64,000 nt of DNA from Sporomusa sphaeroides DSM 2875 (GCF_001941975.2 NZ_CP146991.1:3469001-3533000), one strand, 5' to 3'; counted from the first letter of the stretch, positions 52,075 to 61,714 are shown. The notes: generated by a model not told the origin, from the letters alone. Numbers and translations: made by a program.

Positions 52075-54570
52075 TTACATACCCCCGCATTCGGAATAGG
52101 GTTTTGCCACTTCATTGATCATTGCCATAAGTTTTTCACAACCGTCATGGAATCTGACTTCAATGGACAAGACATACACAGGCAGCGACCGCTCGGAGTG
52201 AATAAACTCTGACGGGATTTTAACCGCGTCTTTGTCGGTGGTAATGAGCGCCGCCACTTGATTGTCAATGGCCTTTTGCATAATCCACTGCATTTCCGCC
52301 ATGGTATAGTCATGGTGGTCAGGATACCGCACCGCGTCTACCACCACTCCGCCTAAATCCGTAATGGTCTTTTCAAAGGAGGACGGATTGCCGATGGCCG
52401 AAAATGGCAGAATGTAGCGGTCTTGGATGACAGTTAACGGCACATGTTCAGAAGCGACACCTTTGGACCATTCCGCAATTTCAATAAAACACTGCGGCGT
52501 ATGTGTACTCTCAACAATCAATGCTTCATTGTTGTATTTTGCCAGGGTTTCCCTGATGGTCTCCTTGGCCTCATCTGTCGCCTGATCCACCTTGGTCAAG
52601 AGGAAGGCATTGGCCCGGTTTAAATTAGCCAGCGGTTCCCGCAGGGTGCCGCGCGGCAGCAAGCAATTATTGCCGAAAACATTCAGCGCATCAATAAGCA
52701 GAATATCGAGATCACGCTGGAGCAACCAGTGCTGATAGGCATCATCCAGGATGATTATCTCGGCCTGCAGGTTGTTTACCGCATATTCACCGGTGATATA
52801 ACGGTTGCGGCCAATAATTACCGGTACTCCCGGCAGGCTTTTGGCCAGCAGGTAAGCTTCATCGCCGGCCTCACCGGCCGACATATAAATTTTCCGGCCG
52901 TCAGATACTACACCGACCTCCCCTTTCCAGCTGGCCCGGTAACCGCGGTTTAGGATTACCACCCGGTGACCCATGTCCCGGATGATGGCGGCCAACCGCT
53001 GGGCGGTGGGAGTTTTGCCGGTTCCGCCTACGGTAATATTACCCAGGCTGATTACCTTACAGGGCAGGCGATAGGATTTTAATATTCCTGACCGGTAGAG
53101 GGCCAGTTTGATGGAAACACCGAACCCGTACAACACCGACATGCCGCGGAGCACAGCCAGCAGCACGGCGGCAAACAGCCCGTGTTTTTCACCATGCACC
53201 AGTTTGTACAGATATATTTGCGGGGCTTCCCGGTGCGGCATCTTATGGTCTGTGCCTTTGCCCCGCTGGTGTGCCGGAGAGGTTTCAAGCACTTCTTTCA
53301 ACAGTAAAGCGCTTTTCCGGGATGCACCCTGGTTTTCGCTGATAATGGCCAGCGCCGCCTGGCCCATTTCTTGTATTTTCTCCGGATTGTGCAGCAGGCT
53401 GCGGATGGTTGCCGTCAAATCGGCGCTGTCCTTTACGGTCAGGCAGGCACCACCGTCAGACAGCATGGCATAGCTGGTTTTAAAGTTAAACATGTGCGGG
53501 CCGACCAGAATGGGTTTACCGTGAGCGGCAGGTTCCAGAATATTATGCCCGCCGCGGGGAACCAGGCTGCCGCCGGTATAGACAATATCGGCCACACCGT
53601 AAATTTTTCCCAGTTCACCGATGGTATCAATAATAATGATGTTGGGCAGAACGGCAGCCCTGTCTGCCGGCAGCCTGGTGCGCCGGACAGCCTGCAGGTC
53701 ATAGTCTGCCGCCAGTTCAATGATTTCTTCGGCCCGCATAATATCGCGTGGGGCAACGACCAACTGGCTGTCGGGAAATTCCGCGATAATCTGACTAAAG
53801 GCCGTAAACAGCGCTTCTTCTTCGCCCTTGTGCGTGCTGCCTGCCACAATAATCGAACCCGATTCCCGCAAATGCAGGGTATGATATAAAGCGGTCTTTT
53901 CCTCGCCGCTCAGGGTGGTATAGCTTTGATCGAATTTCGTGTTACCGGTAATCACTACCCTCCGGGGATCGGCGCCAAGCTTCATAATATACTCGGCATC
54001 AATGGGGGATTGCATGCAGAACTGAACAATAGTACCCAGCATGTCTTTGAGCACACCCCGGAAATAGGTGTAACGGCTCAGGCTTTTTTCGCTGATTCGC
54101 CCATTGACCATGATGACCGGGATCTTCATGACTTTGGCGGTTTTCAGGAAGTTCGGCCATAATTCGGTTTCGACCAGCAGAAAAACCCTGGGACGGATTT
54201 TGGAAATAACCGCACGGCTGAGAAACGGCAGATCAAGGGGAAAATAGATGATGCCGTCAGCTTCGGGAATAATCCGTTTGGCCATATCATAGCCGGAGGC
54301 CGTAACTACCGATACCAGTACCGGTTTGCCAGGAAGCTCCCGCTTTATCTCCTTGACTACCGGACTGGTAGCAACAATTTCGCCCACCGAGGCGGCATGC
54401 AGCCAAATAGCATCTTTGCCGGCCAGTTTAGCCACCGTTTCCTCAGGCAGTCTGCCCAGGCTCTGCTTCAAACGCTCGGCAAAGCCCTCCTCGCGAATTG
54501 TCCTTACGACAAACACCGGCAGAGCCAGAATAAACAGCAATACTGCTGCAATGTTATAAATAAGATACAT
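52075..54570 (-). CDS. waaA-lpxK: Fused Kdo transferase (WaaA) and lipid A 4'-kinase (LpxK)
   Basis: A single 831-residue frame with two enzymes. Residues 1-435: a membrane helix, then WLHAASVGEIVATSPVVKEI, ETELWPNFLKTAKVMKIPVI and GNTKFDQSY, GGSLVPRGGHNILEPAA, the GT30 Kdo transferase. Residues 445-831: LGNITVGGTGKTP (P-loop, about 510-521), RGYRASWKGEVGVVSDG, GDEAYLLAKSLPGVPVI and LDDAYQHWLLQRDLDI, the LpxK kinase. A short charged linker (KGTDHKMPHRE) joins them. The fusion order matches neither the order of the pathway (LpxK acts first) nor usual separate genes. Confidence 0.95.
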   Translation of the reverse strand: MYLIYNIAAVLLFILALPVFVVRTIREEGFAERLKQSLGRLPEETVAKLAGKDAIWLHAASVGEIVATSPVVKEIKRELPGKPVLVSVVTASGYDMAKRIIPEADGIIYFPLDLPFLSRAVISKIRPRVFLLVETELWPNFLKTAKVMKIPVIMVNGRISEKSLSRYTYFRGVLKDMLGTIVQFCMQSPIDAEYIMKLGADPRRVVITGNTKFDQSYTTLSGEEKTALYHTLHLRESGSIIVAGSTHKGEEEALFTAFSQIIAEFPDSQLVVAPRDIMRAEEIIELAADYDLQAVRRTRLPADRAAVLPNIIIIDTIGELGKIYGVADIVYTGGSLVPRGGHNILEPAAHGKPILVGPHMFNFKTSYAMLSDGGACLTVKDSADLTATIRSLLHNPEKIQEMGQAALAIISENQGASRKSALLLKEVLETSPAHQRGKGTDHKMPHREAPQIYLYKLVHGEKHGLFAAVLLAVLRGMSVLYGFGVSIKLALYRSGILKSYRLPCKVISLGNITVGGTGKTPTAQRLAAIIRDMGHRVVILNRGYRASWKGEVGVVSDGRKIYMSAGEAGDEAYLLAKSLPGVPVIIGRNRYITGEYAVNNLQAEIIILDDAYQHWLLQRDLDILLIDALNVFGNNCLLPRGTLREPLANLNRANAFLLTKVDQATDEAKETIRETLAKYNNEALIVESTHTPQCFIEIAEWSKGVASEHVPLTVIQDRYILPFSAIGNPSSFEKTITDLGGVVVDAVRYPDHHDYTMAEMQWIMQKAIDNQVAALITTDKDAVKIPSEFIHSERSLPVYVLSIEVRFHDGCEKLMAMINEVAKPYSECGGM

Positions 54571-54582
54571 ATTGATACCTCT

Positions 54583-56307
54583 TTATTTATTAGCAAACTG
54601 CACCTGGTACAGCTTGCTGTACAATCCGCCTGCAGTCAGCAGTTGCTCATGAATGCCGCGTTCGATAATGCGCCCTTTGTCCATTACCAGAATGATATCG
54701 GCCCGCTGTACGGTTGACAGGCGATGGGCAATAACAAACGAGGTGCGGTTGACCATAAGTTTGTCCAGTGCGTCTTGCACCAGTTTCTCACTTTCGGTGT
54801 CCAGCGCCGAGGTGGCTTCATCCAGAATCAGTACCCGGGGGTCTTTGAGGATTGCCCTGGCAATGGCAATGCGCTGGCGCTGCCCGCCGGAGAGCTTGGA
54901 GCCGCGTTCACCAATCTGCGTGTTATATCCTTCCGGCATGCCTATAATAAACTCATGCGCGTTGGCGGCCTTGGCGGCGGCAAGAATGGCTGCCTCGCCG
55001 GCCTTGAGATCGCCATATAATATATTTTCATATACCGAGCCGTTAAACAGGACAGTTTCCTGGGGCACGATACCAATTTGCTCACGCAGTGATGCCAGGG
55101 TGACGGTCTTAATATCGTAGCCGTCAATGGTTATGCGGCCGCTCATGGGGTCATAGAACCGCGGAATGAGGTTGGCAATAGTGGTTTTACCGGCACCGCT
55201 CGGCCCGACGATGGCAACCATCTGGCCGGGTTCCACGGTCAGCGATACATCGGCAAGTGCCATTTCGCCCGGCTTATAGGAAAAATTCACCTGTTCAAAG
55301 GTTAACCGGCCGGTGATGCGCGGCAATTCCTTCGCGCCAGGCATATCTTTAATTTCAGGTTCGGTATCGAGAACGTCAAACACCCGCTGTGCCGCTGCCA
55401 GCGCCCGCTGGATATTGGAATACACCCGGCTCAGGCGTTTGATGGGATTGGTAATATTGACAACATAGATTAAAAAGGCAATAAGCGCTCCTGACGACAG
55501 ATTGCCGTAAATGACCTCACGCCCGCCATACCAAATGATGAGGGTAACACCAATGGCCCCTAAAAACTCAATAATCGGCGTTAAGGTGGCACTAAGCTGC
55601 GCCGTTTTCATCTGTGCCCGGAAATTCGAATAGTTTTCCCGGTTAAAACGTCCGATTTCATATTCTTCGCGGACAAAGGATTTTATGACCCTTACAGCCG
55701 AAATGGTTTCCTGGAGAACAGAGGTAATATCGGCCGCCCGCTCCTGCGTTATCCGGCTGGCGGTTCGCAGGCGTTTGCCGAAAATATTGATGGCCTGCGC
55801 CACCAGCGGCATGGTAATCAAAGTCAGCAAGGCCAGTTTCCAGTGGATATAGAACATGGCCGCCATTGAACCAATTAATATCGCCGACTCGGTCACCAGC
55901 TCAATGACACTTTCAACAAGCGCATTTTGCAGGGCAGCCACGTCATTGGTGACATAGCTCATAATACTGCCTGTCTGCCGCTTTTCAAAATACGACAGTG
56001 ACAGGCGCTGAAAATGGCGGTATAACCCCTCCCGGATATCAATAACTACCCTCTGACCAATATAGGACATCAGGTAGTTTTGGCCAAAAAAGAAAAAACC
56101 GCGCAGTAAGTAAACTGCCACAATACCCCCGGCAATGATGTTCAGCTTATACATGTCCTTGGCGGTCAGTACATCGTCAATTACATTTTGAATAATCCAG
56201 GGCAGCACCAGATTGGTGCCTGACGCTACCAGAATACAGACAATGGCCATGATAAAGCGCGGCAGGTATGGTCTGATATATTGTAACAATCGCAGATAAA
56301 GATTCAT
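54583..56307 (-). CDS. msbA: Lipid A/LPS flippase MsbA, ABC half-transporter
   Basis: 574 residues: six membrane helices (to about 310), then the nucleotide-binding domain with Walker A VGPSGAGKTT, signature LSGGQRQRIAIARAI, Walker B VLILDEATSALD and the switch IAHRLSTVQRADI. It flips core-lipid A across the inner membrane. Placed between lpxB and waaA-lpxK in the lipid A operon, which supports MsbA over other half-transporters. Confidence 0.94.
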   Translation of the reverse strand: MNLYLRLLQYIRPYLPRFIMAIVCILVASGTNLVLPWIIQNVIDDVLTAKDMYKLNIIAGGIVAVYLLRGFFFFGQNYLMSYIGQRVVIDIREGLYRHFQRLSLSYFEKRQTGSIMSYVTNDVAALQNALVESVIELVTESAILIGSMAAMFYIHWKLALLTLITMPLVAQAINIFGKRLRTASRITQERAADITSVLQETISAVRVIKSFVREEYEIGRFNRENYSNFRAQMKTAQLSATLTPIIEFLGAIGVTLIIWYGGREVIYGNLSSGALIAFLIYVVNITNPIKRLSRVYSNIQRALAAAQRVFDVLDTEPEIKDMPGAKELPRITGRLTFEQVNFSYKPGEMALADVSLTVEPGQMVAIVGPSGAGKTTIANLIPRFYDPMSGRITIDGYDIKTVTLASLREQIGIVPQETVLFNGSVYENILYGDLKAGEAAILAAAKAANAHEFIIGMPEGYNTQIGERGSKLSGGQRQRIAIARAILKDPRVLILDEATSALDTESEKLVQDALDKLMVNRTSFVIAHRLSTVQRADIILVMDKGRIIERGIHEQLLTAGGLYSKLYQVQFANK

Positions 56308-56367
56308 CTAGTTTAACCTCATAATTTGAAATAACAGCGGGTTAGTAGTCCGTTTAAACTTGGCAGA

Positions 56368-57504
56368 CTACCGTCTTGCCTGCGCCACTTCCAGGATAAC
56401 TTCGGCTACTCTGTGCACAGCACCGGTTTGCCCAAGTTTCTCCTTTACTTCCGCTAAGTCTGCCAGTACTTTTTCCCGCACAGTGTGATCGGTCAGCAAG
56501 ACAAGAGTCTCAGCGGCAATCGTGCCAGGGTTGGCCTCGCCTTGCAGCAGTTCCGGCACAATCCTCCGCCCGGCCACAATGTTCGGCAAGCCGATATTCG
56601 GTATTTTTACCAGGAGTTTCCCCAGCAGATAGGTAAGTGCCGCCATTTTATAAATAATGACAGTAGGCACTCCCATTAGCGAAGTCTCCAGGGTGGCTGT
56701 GCCTGAGGATGCGATAGCAACATCGGCTATCCCCATTAAATCATAGGTGTGCTCAGTTGTCAGGGTAACATCCATAGTATAACCATCAATCATATTTTGC
56801 AGCATTTCCCGGGAAATTGTCGAGGCAACCGGCAAAAAAATCCGGCAGTCAGGCACTTGCCCGGCAACCTGCTGGCAAGCCTCCAGCATAACGGGCAGCA
56901 GGCTGCTGACTTCCTGCTCACGGCTGCCTGGCATCAACAACACTACCGGCTGACCTGGACGTACATTAAAAAACCGGTAAGCTTCTTCTTTAGCCAATGA
57001 CGGTTTGACAATATCCACCAGCGGATGCCCGACGAAGGTTACATTGGCTCCGGCCTCACGGTACACTTCAGCCTCAAACGGAAAAATGGCTGCCAGCTTA
57101 TCGACCAGCCCGGCCACGTCCTTCGCCCGGCCGCGCCGCCACGCCCAGGCGGAAGGGCTGATATACGAGACAACCGGAATGCCTTTTGCCTTAGCGATTT
57201 TTGCCAGTCTCAGATTAAAATCCGGATAGTCGATAATTACCAGAACATCCGGACGTTCCTGATCCATAAGTGCCGCAAGATTATCCCGTAACGCAAATAA
57301 TTTTCCCAGGTTTTTGACGACTTCCACAAAACCAATAACCCCCAGGCCGGCTATGTCATAGTTCACAGTAACACCGGCGTCCCGCATCGCCTTGCCGCCC
57401 ATCCCGAAAAGTTCAATATTGGGTTCAAGCAGTTTCAAAGCGGCGGCAACGCTGGCGCCATGCAGGTCGCCGGAGGCTTCGCCGACTGAGATCATTATTT
57501 TCAT
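56368..57504 (-). CDS. lpxB: Lipid A disaccharide synthase
   Basis: 378-residue GT19 enzyme: ISVGEASGDLHGASVAAAL, FGMGGKAMRDAGV, GLGVIGFVEVVKNL, YPDFNLRLAKIAKAKGIPV, YISPSAWAWRRGRAK and LMPGSREQEVSSLLP. It joins UDP-2,3-diacylglucosamine and lipid X. Follows lpxI closely, so substrate and enzyme are made together. Confidence 0.97.
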   Translation of the reverse strand: MKIMISVGEASGDLHGASVAAALKLLEPNIELFGMGGKAMRDAGVTVNYDIAGLGVIGFVEVVKNLGKLFALRDNLAALMDQERPDVLVIIDYPDFNLRLAKIAKAKGIPVVSYISPSAWAWRRGRAKDVAGLVDKLAAIFPFEAEVYREAGANVTFVGHPLVDIVKPSLAKEEAYRFFNVRPGQPVVLLMPGSREQEVSSLLPVMLEACQQVAGQVPDCRIFLPVASTISREMLQNMIDGYTMDVTLTTEHTYDLMGIADVAIASSGTATLETSLMGVPTVIIYKMAALTYLLGKLLVKIPNIGLPNIVAGRRIVPELLQGEANPGTIAAETLVLLTDHTVREKVLADLAEVKEKLGQTGAVHRVAEVILEVAQARR

Positions 57505-57529
57505 AGTATCCTCCGAAAGTTGGTTTCTC

Positions 57530-58333
57530 CTACATTACCACAATACATATTCCGTGCTTGTCAGCCTGTTCAATCACTGTTTGCCTGTCCACCAGCAGAG
57601 TTTTGCCTGCCTCCATCACCAAAGCGGCTGCACCGCTTTCAAGCATGGCTGCCAGTGTATCAGGCCCCACACAAGGTACATCAAAGCGTGAATCCTGTTT
57701 GGGTTTAGCGGCCTTAGCGACAATAGCGGCGCCCCGCCCCAGCTGGCCGCCGCGCCGGATGCAGGCATCGGTTCCCTCAATGGCTTCCACCGCCAGTACG
57801 GCTTTATTTTTGACAATTACAGTTTGCCCAATATCCAGGCCGCCTATTTTGCGGGCCATATCCAGGCCAAACTCCATATCTGCCAGTTGCTCCGGGGTAG
57901 GCTCCAGCCGGGTAAGTACGCCTGCCGGCGGCATCAGCTGCCTGATGAATTCTGTCTGGTCAAGCACCCCGATACCTTCACCTGCCAACTCCTGTACCAA
58001 GGCCAGCATAACCGTGTCGTCGTTCAAATCCTTGAGTCCGGCGAGCAGCTGCTGCATGCGGGCATCAGGCCGGGCCGAACCACTGAATAAATGCTCTTTG
58101 GTAACCTTGCCCAGCATGGTAACTTGTTGTACGGCTTCTTGTTTCAGCAGGGCCAGCAGCTTGTCCAGCTGGCCTAAACCGACAGTATGGAATTTGTCGG
58201 CGGCTGTGCTTAGTTCCTCATCTACCCCTGGCGCAACACTTACGGCAATCACGGCAAAGCCCATGCCGCGAGCGGCACGGGCAAATTCAACCGGCAACCG
58301 GCCAATACCGGCAATAAGTCCTATTGTCTTCAT
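57530..58333 (-). CDS. lpxI: UDP-2,3-diacylglucosamine pyrophosphatase LpxI
   Basis: 267 residues from ATG 58333 (AAGGTGGGG upstream). The frame continues to 58381 but through a stem-loop. MKTIGLIAGIGRLPVEFARAARG, LLALLKQEAVQQVTMLGKVTKE, and GGAAIVAKAAKPKQDSRFDVPCVGPDTLAAM (blocks) identify LpxI (DUF1009), the lipid X-forming alternative to LpxH. LpxH is not seen. Lies between lpxA and lpxB. Confidence 0.95.
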   Translation of the reverse strand: MKTIGLIAGIGRLPVEFARAARGMGFAVIAVSVAPGVDEELSTAADKFHTVGLGQLDKLLALLKQEAVQQVTMLGKVTKEHLFSGSARPDARMQQLLAGLKDLNDDTVMLALVQELAGEGIGVLDQTEFIRQLMPPAGVLTRLEPTPEQLADMEFGLDMARKIGGLDIGQTVIVKNKAVLAVEAIEGTDACIRRGGQLGRGAAIVAKAAKPKQDSRFDVPCVGPDTLAAMLESGAAALVMEAGKTLLVDRQTVIEQADKHGICIVVM

Positions 58334-58353
58334 ACTGGTCCCCACCTTATGTA

Positions 58354-58383
58354 GCTTGATGCAGCCTGAAAGCCGCATCAAGC
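58354..58383 (-). promoter_or_regulatory. Stem-loop in the lpxA-lpxI spacer
   Basis: GCTTGATGC and GCATCAAGC form a perfect 9-bp stem with a 12-nt loop, about 20 nt before the lpxI start and 56 nt after the lpxA stop, with no T-run. It may be an mRNA processing or stability site. Confidence 0.55.
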
Positions 58384-58439
58384 GCTGTATAGTTTCAAAT
58401 TAGTAGTATAGGTTTTGCCAAGCAAGGCTTAGCTATGCG

Positions 58440-59261
58440 TTAATTGTCCGCATCCTTGCGTCCGCGGCAAATGCCGCGTTCAGCATTGCGGAGAAAACGC
58501 ATCATATGCTCAATTTCTTCACAGGAATCAAGTTCCTGTTCCATTACGGCAATGGCCTGGGTCAACGTCAGACCTGAACGGTAAAGAATCCGGTAGGCCT
58601 TCTTGAGGTTGCGGCGGGTAGTCTCATTCATGCCGGCACGTGACAGGCCGACATTATTGAGGCCGCAGACTTTAGCCGGATGCCCGTCAACAATAACAAA
58701 CGGCGGTACATCCTGAACCACTTTCGAAGCCCCGCCAATCATGGCGTTGCGGCCGATTTTTACAAATTGATGCACACCGGTCAAGCCGCCAATGACTACC
58801 CGGTCCTCTACCACCACGTGACCGGCTAAGGTTGCCGCATTCGACATAATAACATGATTGCCGACAATGCAGTTATGAGCCACATGGGTATATGCCTGGA
58901 GCAGGCAATTGCTGCCCACCCGGGTTTCTTCCCCTTCGCCGGTAGCCCGGTTAATTGTCACAAACTCGCGGATTTTGGTGTTATCGCCAATAAATACATA
59001 GCTTTTTTCCCCACGGAATTTCAAATCCTGCGGTTCGGTGCCAATAGAGGCACTGGGAAAAATAACACAATTTTTGCCGATACTGGTCCAGCCGTCGATT
59101 ACGACATGGGCGCCAATTTGCGTCCCGTCGCCGATGAGCACATTTTCGCCAATAACGGCATAGGCTCCTATTTCAACATCTTTGCCGATACGGGCATTGG
59201 GATGAACAACTGCAGTTTCGTGTATCTTACGTAATGGTATTACAACCGCTTCCGGTTTCAT
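58440..59261 (-). CDS. lpxA: UDP-N-acetylglucosamine acyltransferase
   Basis: 273 residues. A left-handed beta-helix of hexapeptide repeats (IGKDVEIGAYAVIGENVLIG) runs to about residue 190. HNCIVGNHVIMSNAATLAGH and GLTGVHQFVKIGRNAMIGG hold the catalytic His. The C-terminal helical domain includes VGLSRAGM and AYRILYRSGLTLTQAI. First reaction of lipid A synthesis. Confidence 0.97.
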   Translation of the reverse strand: MKPEAVVIPLRKIHETAVVHPNARIGKDVEIGAYAVIGENVLIGDGTQIGAHVVIDGWTSIGKNCVIFPSASIGTEPQDLKFRGEKSYVFIGDNTKIREFVTINRATGEGEETRVGSNCLLQAYTHVAHNCIVGNHVIMSNAATLAGHVVVEDRVVIGGLTGVHQFVKIGRNAMIGGASKVVQDVPPFVIVDGHPAKVCGLNNVGLSRAGMNETTRRNLKKAYRILYRSGLTLTQAIAVMEQELDSCEEIEHMMRFLRNAERGICRGRKDADN

Positions 59262-59536
59262 ACGATAATCAACTCCCCACTAAATTAGAACTTGTAAGCA
59301 GGTCTCATAGTTCGTTTCTTTCTATTTATATATATTCCGACTGAGCAGTCGAAAAACGGCATGCTAAAATTAGGCAAAATAACCTTAATCAAAGCACTAA
59401 GCTGCATTTTTGCCGATTAGCACGCAGATTTCAGTGGATATATCGGTTTTTCAGCTATTATCGTGTGTCGTTCTGAGGTTAAGCCTCCGGCTAAGAGCCA
59501 CTAACCGTTGGGCCTAACACCCCGGTTAAAGCGGCT
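59262..59536. other. 275-bp structured fabZ-lpxA spacer
   Basis: Unusually long for this tight operon. Contains an imperfect inverted repeat: GCATGCTAA plus GGCAAAAT on the left (about 59362-59382) faces ATTTTTGCC plus TTAGCACGC on the right (about 59408-59431), with GAAAAACGG / CGGTTTTTC as outer arms. A further GTTAAAG/CTTTAAC stem overlaps the fabZ stop. No open frame of note. It may be a decayed mobile palindrome or an RNA structure. Confidence 0.55.
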
Positions 59537-59968
59537 TTAACGTGAATTGAGGGCAAACAGAAATTCGGCTTCGGCTACAACCTGTCCGTCGACAAAGGCT
59601 TCAGCCCAAACTTTACCGACACTGCCACGGACTTTTATGATCTCAGCTACCATGCGAAGCTGGTCGCCGGGAGTTACAGGCTTTCTGAATTTAATCTTTT
59701 CCATGCCTGCGAAGTAGGCTATCTTTCCCCGATTTTCTTCCGGATATAACAAGGCTACCCCTCCAACCTGAGCCATAGCCTCAAGAATAATCACTCCCGG
59801 CATAATAGGCTTTTCCGGAAAATGCCCCATAAAAAAGTGTTCATTAATCGATACATTTTTTATGCCTACTGCCCGTTTCATCGGCTCCAGCTCAATAATA
59901 CGATCAACAAGCAGCATGGGGTAACGGTGCGGAATAATCGCCTGAATTTCGGTTGCTGATAAAATCAC
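59537..59968 (-). CDS. fabZ: (3R)-hydroxyacyl-ACP dehydratase FabZ
   Basis: 143 residues from GTG 59968, which has GAGGAGG 9 nt upstream. The TTG at 59992 lacks a site. [17 protein letters not shown], the catalytic [20 protein letters not shown] (His and Glu) and [15 protein letters not shown] are all intact. It shares 3-hydroxyacyl-ACP with LpxA and LpxC branches, hence its place between lpxC and lpxA. Confidence 0.96.
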   Translation of the reverse strand: MILSATEIQAIIPHRYPMLLVDRIIELEPMKRAVGIKNVSINEHFFMGHFPEKPIMPGVIILEAMAQVGGVALLYPEENRGKIAYFAGMEKIKFRKPVTPGDQLRMVAEIIKVRGSVGKVWAEAFVDGQVVAEAEFLFALNSR

Positions 59969-59992
59969 GGAAAAACGCCTCCTCAAAATCAA

Positions 59993-60820
59993 TCACATAC
60001 TTGCTTTTATTATCTCTTTCGCCAGTGCGGTATTGAGCGCATGGCTTGACTTTACGGCAATAACATGGCCGGCTATCCGGCCTGCCAGTGCCAAATCACC
60101 GATTACATCTAAAATTTTATGCCGGACCAGTTCATCAGGGAACCTGAGCGGCGTTAAGCATTTCTCATCATCATATACTACTGCGTTGTCTAAGCTCCCG
60201 CCCAAAGCCAGACCTTGTGCCTTGAGGGCTTCCACCTCGTGCATAAAGCCGATGGTACGGGCAGGTGCCAGTTCCCGGGCAAACACTTCAGGAGTTATCT
60301 CATAGTCACCAAACTGAACGCCCAGCAGCGGGTGCGGGTTAATGGAAGTAAAGGTAATGCGAAATCCGTCATAAGGCAAAATAGCAATAAATTTGTCCGG
60401 ATAACGCACAGCAATGGTTTCTTTCACAACAATCGGCGGCCGGCGAAGCTCATCCTGCCGGATGATGCCGGCCGACTCCATCAGCCGGAGAAAGGGCAGC
60501 GAGCTGCCGTCGGCAACCGGCGGTTCCACCGAAGATATTTCTACAAAACAATTATCAATATCCATCGCATAGAAAGCGGCTAACAGATGTTCCACGGTAA
60601 AAACCTTGGCGTCACCGCTCTCTAAGGTAGTGGCCCGCATAGCATTGGTTACATTGACTGCCCGCGCAGCTACACGCGGCAGCCCGGCAAGATCGGTGCG
60701 GACAAATACAATACCGCTGTCAGCCGGAGCCGGCTTGAGTGCAATGGTTACATCCCGCCCGGAATGCAGACCAATGCCGGTATACATTACGCGAGACGCT
60801 ACTGTGGTTTGGCGTTCCAT
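59993..60820 (-). CDS. lpxC: UDP-3-O-acyl-N-acetylglucosamine deacetylase
   Basis: 275 residues. GIGLHSGRDVTI, VFTVEHLLAAFYAMDIDN (zinc His), PVADGSSLPFLRL and HKILDVIGDLALAG (zinc His and Asp) with HVIAVKSSHALN are all LpxC motifs. The committed step of lipid A synthesis. First gene of the operon. GGAGGA precedes its ATG and a clear promoter lies just upstream. Confidence 0.97.
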   Translation of the reverse strand: MERQTTVASRVMYTGIGLHSGRDVTIALKPAPADSGIVFVRTDLAGLPRVAARAVNVTNAMRATTLESGDAKVFTVEHLLAAFYAMDIDNCFVEISSVEPPVADGSSLPFLRLMESAGIIRQDELRRPPIVVKETIAVRYPDKFIAILPYDGFRITFTSINPHPLLGVQFGDYEITPEVFARELAPARTIGFMHEVEALKAQGLALGGSLDNAVVYDDEKCLTPLRFPDELVRHKILDVIGDLALAGRIAGHVIAVKSSHALNTALAKEIIKASM

Positions 60821-60852
60821 TAGGTTCCTCCTGAATTGTCTAATACCAATTT

Positions 60853-60881
60853 ATTCTACAGGAATTTGAGAAATTACGCAA
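60853..60881 (-). promoter_or_regulatory. Promoter of the lpxC-led operon
   Basis: TTGCGT (60876-60881), 17-nt spacer and TAGAAT (60853-60858) on the minus strand, start of transcription near 60846, some 26 nt before the lpxC ATG. It is the only good promoter I find for the long lipid A/Kdo/Lpt unit. Confidence 0.7.
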
Positions 60882-60906
60882 GCATGGATTGTAGAGGAAG
60901 GCATTG

Positions 60907-61680
60907 TCAGGCGCTGCGTTTGCCGGAGAGCGTACGGGCGCTGGTATTGAGCTGGTATTCGATCAGCTCTTTATACTGGCAGCCGACGTGGGAAACAGGG
61001 TTAACAAATACCTGGCTGGGTACCCCGGCTTCGACAATCGTGCCCTTTTCCATAAGCACAATGCGGTCGGCCACATGCAGGGCAAAGGCTATTTCGTGAG
61101 TAACCACCAGCATGGTGGCTGCACGGTATTTAGCCAGTTCCTCCATGACTACCAGCACTTCCCGCACCAGCATCGGATCAAGCGAAGCCGTCGGCTCATC
61201 CCATAGCATCAGTTCAGGTTCGAAGGCCAGTGCCCGGGCGATACCCACCCGCTGCTGCTGACCGCCGGACAACTGTCCGGGCTTGTGTTCTCTGAACTGC
61301 TCCATCCCCACTTTGGTCAGTGCGGCGACAGCCTTGTCATAGGCCGCCTCTTTGGACTGCCCCCCCATAACCAGGCCCAGCATAACATTCTCAACAGCAC
61401 TCAGCCGGTTAATGAGGTTAAATTGTTGAAATACATAGCCAATGCGTTTACGCATATGGCGTAAGCCGGTATCATCTAATTGGGTCATTTCCACGCCGTC
61501 AACCAGGACTGAACCGGCATCCGGCTCAATCAACCGGTTAATGGTGCGAATGGTGGTTGACTTGCCGCAGCCTGACGGCCCCATGATAACAACGGTTTCC
61601 CCTTTTGCTACCGCCAGATTCAGGTTGTCAACGGCGACAAGGCTGCCGAATTTCTTGGTTAGGTGCCGGATATTGAGCAC
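60907..61680 (-). CDS. Amino-acid-type ABC transporter ATPase (GlnQ-like)
   Basis: 257 residues from GTG 61680 (AAGGGGG upstream). The ATG at 61704 lacks a ribosome site. Walker A GPSGCGKST, MRKRIGYVFQQFNLI, signature LSGGQQQRVGIARALAF, Walker B LMLWDEPTASLDP, and VVTHEIAFALHVADR are like the polar amino-acid family. No partner permease or binding protein of that family is nearby. The only neighbour is the large membrane protein at 61715, which ends 35 nt upstream, so it may serve that instead. Confidence 0.88.
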   Translation of the reverse strand: MLNIRHLTKKFGSLVAVDNLNLAVAKGETVVIMGPSGCGKSTTIRTINRLIEPDAGSVLVDGVEMTQLDDTGLRHMRKRIGYVFQQFNLINRLSAVENVMLGLVMGGQSKEAAYDKAVAALTKVGMEQFREHKPGQLSGGQQQRVGIARALAFEPELMLWDEPTASLDPMLVREVLVVMEELAKYRAATMLVVTHEIAFALHVADRIVLMEKGTIVEAGVPSQVFVNPVSHVGCQYKELIEYQLNTSARTLSGKRSA

Positions 61681-61714
61681 ACGGCTCACCCCCTTAGATA
61701 ACATGTTGAATATA

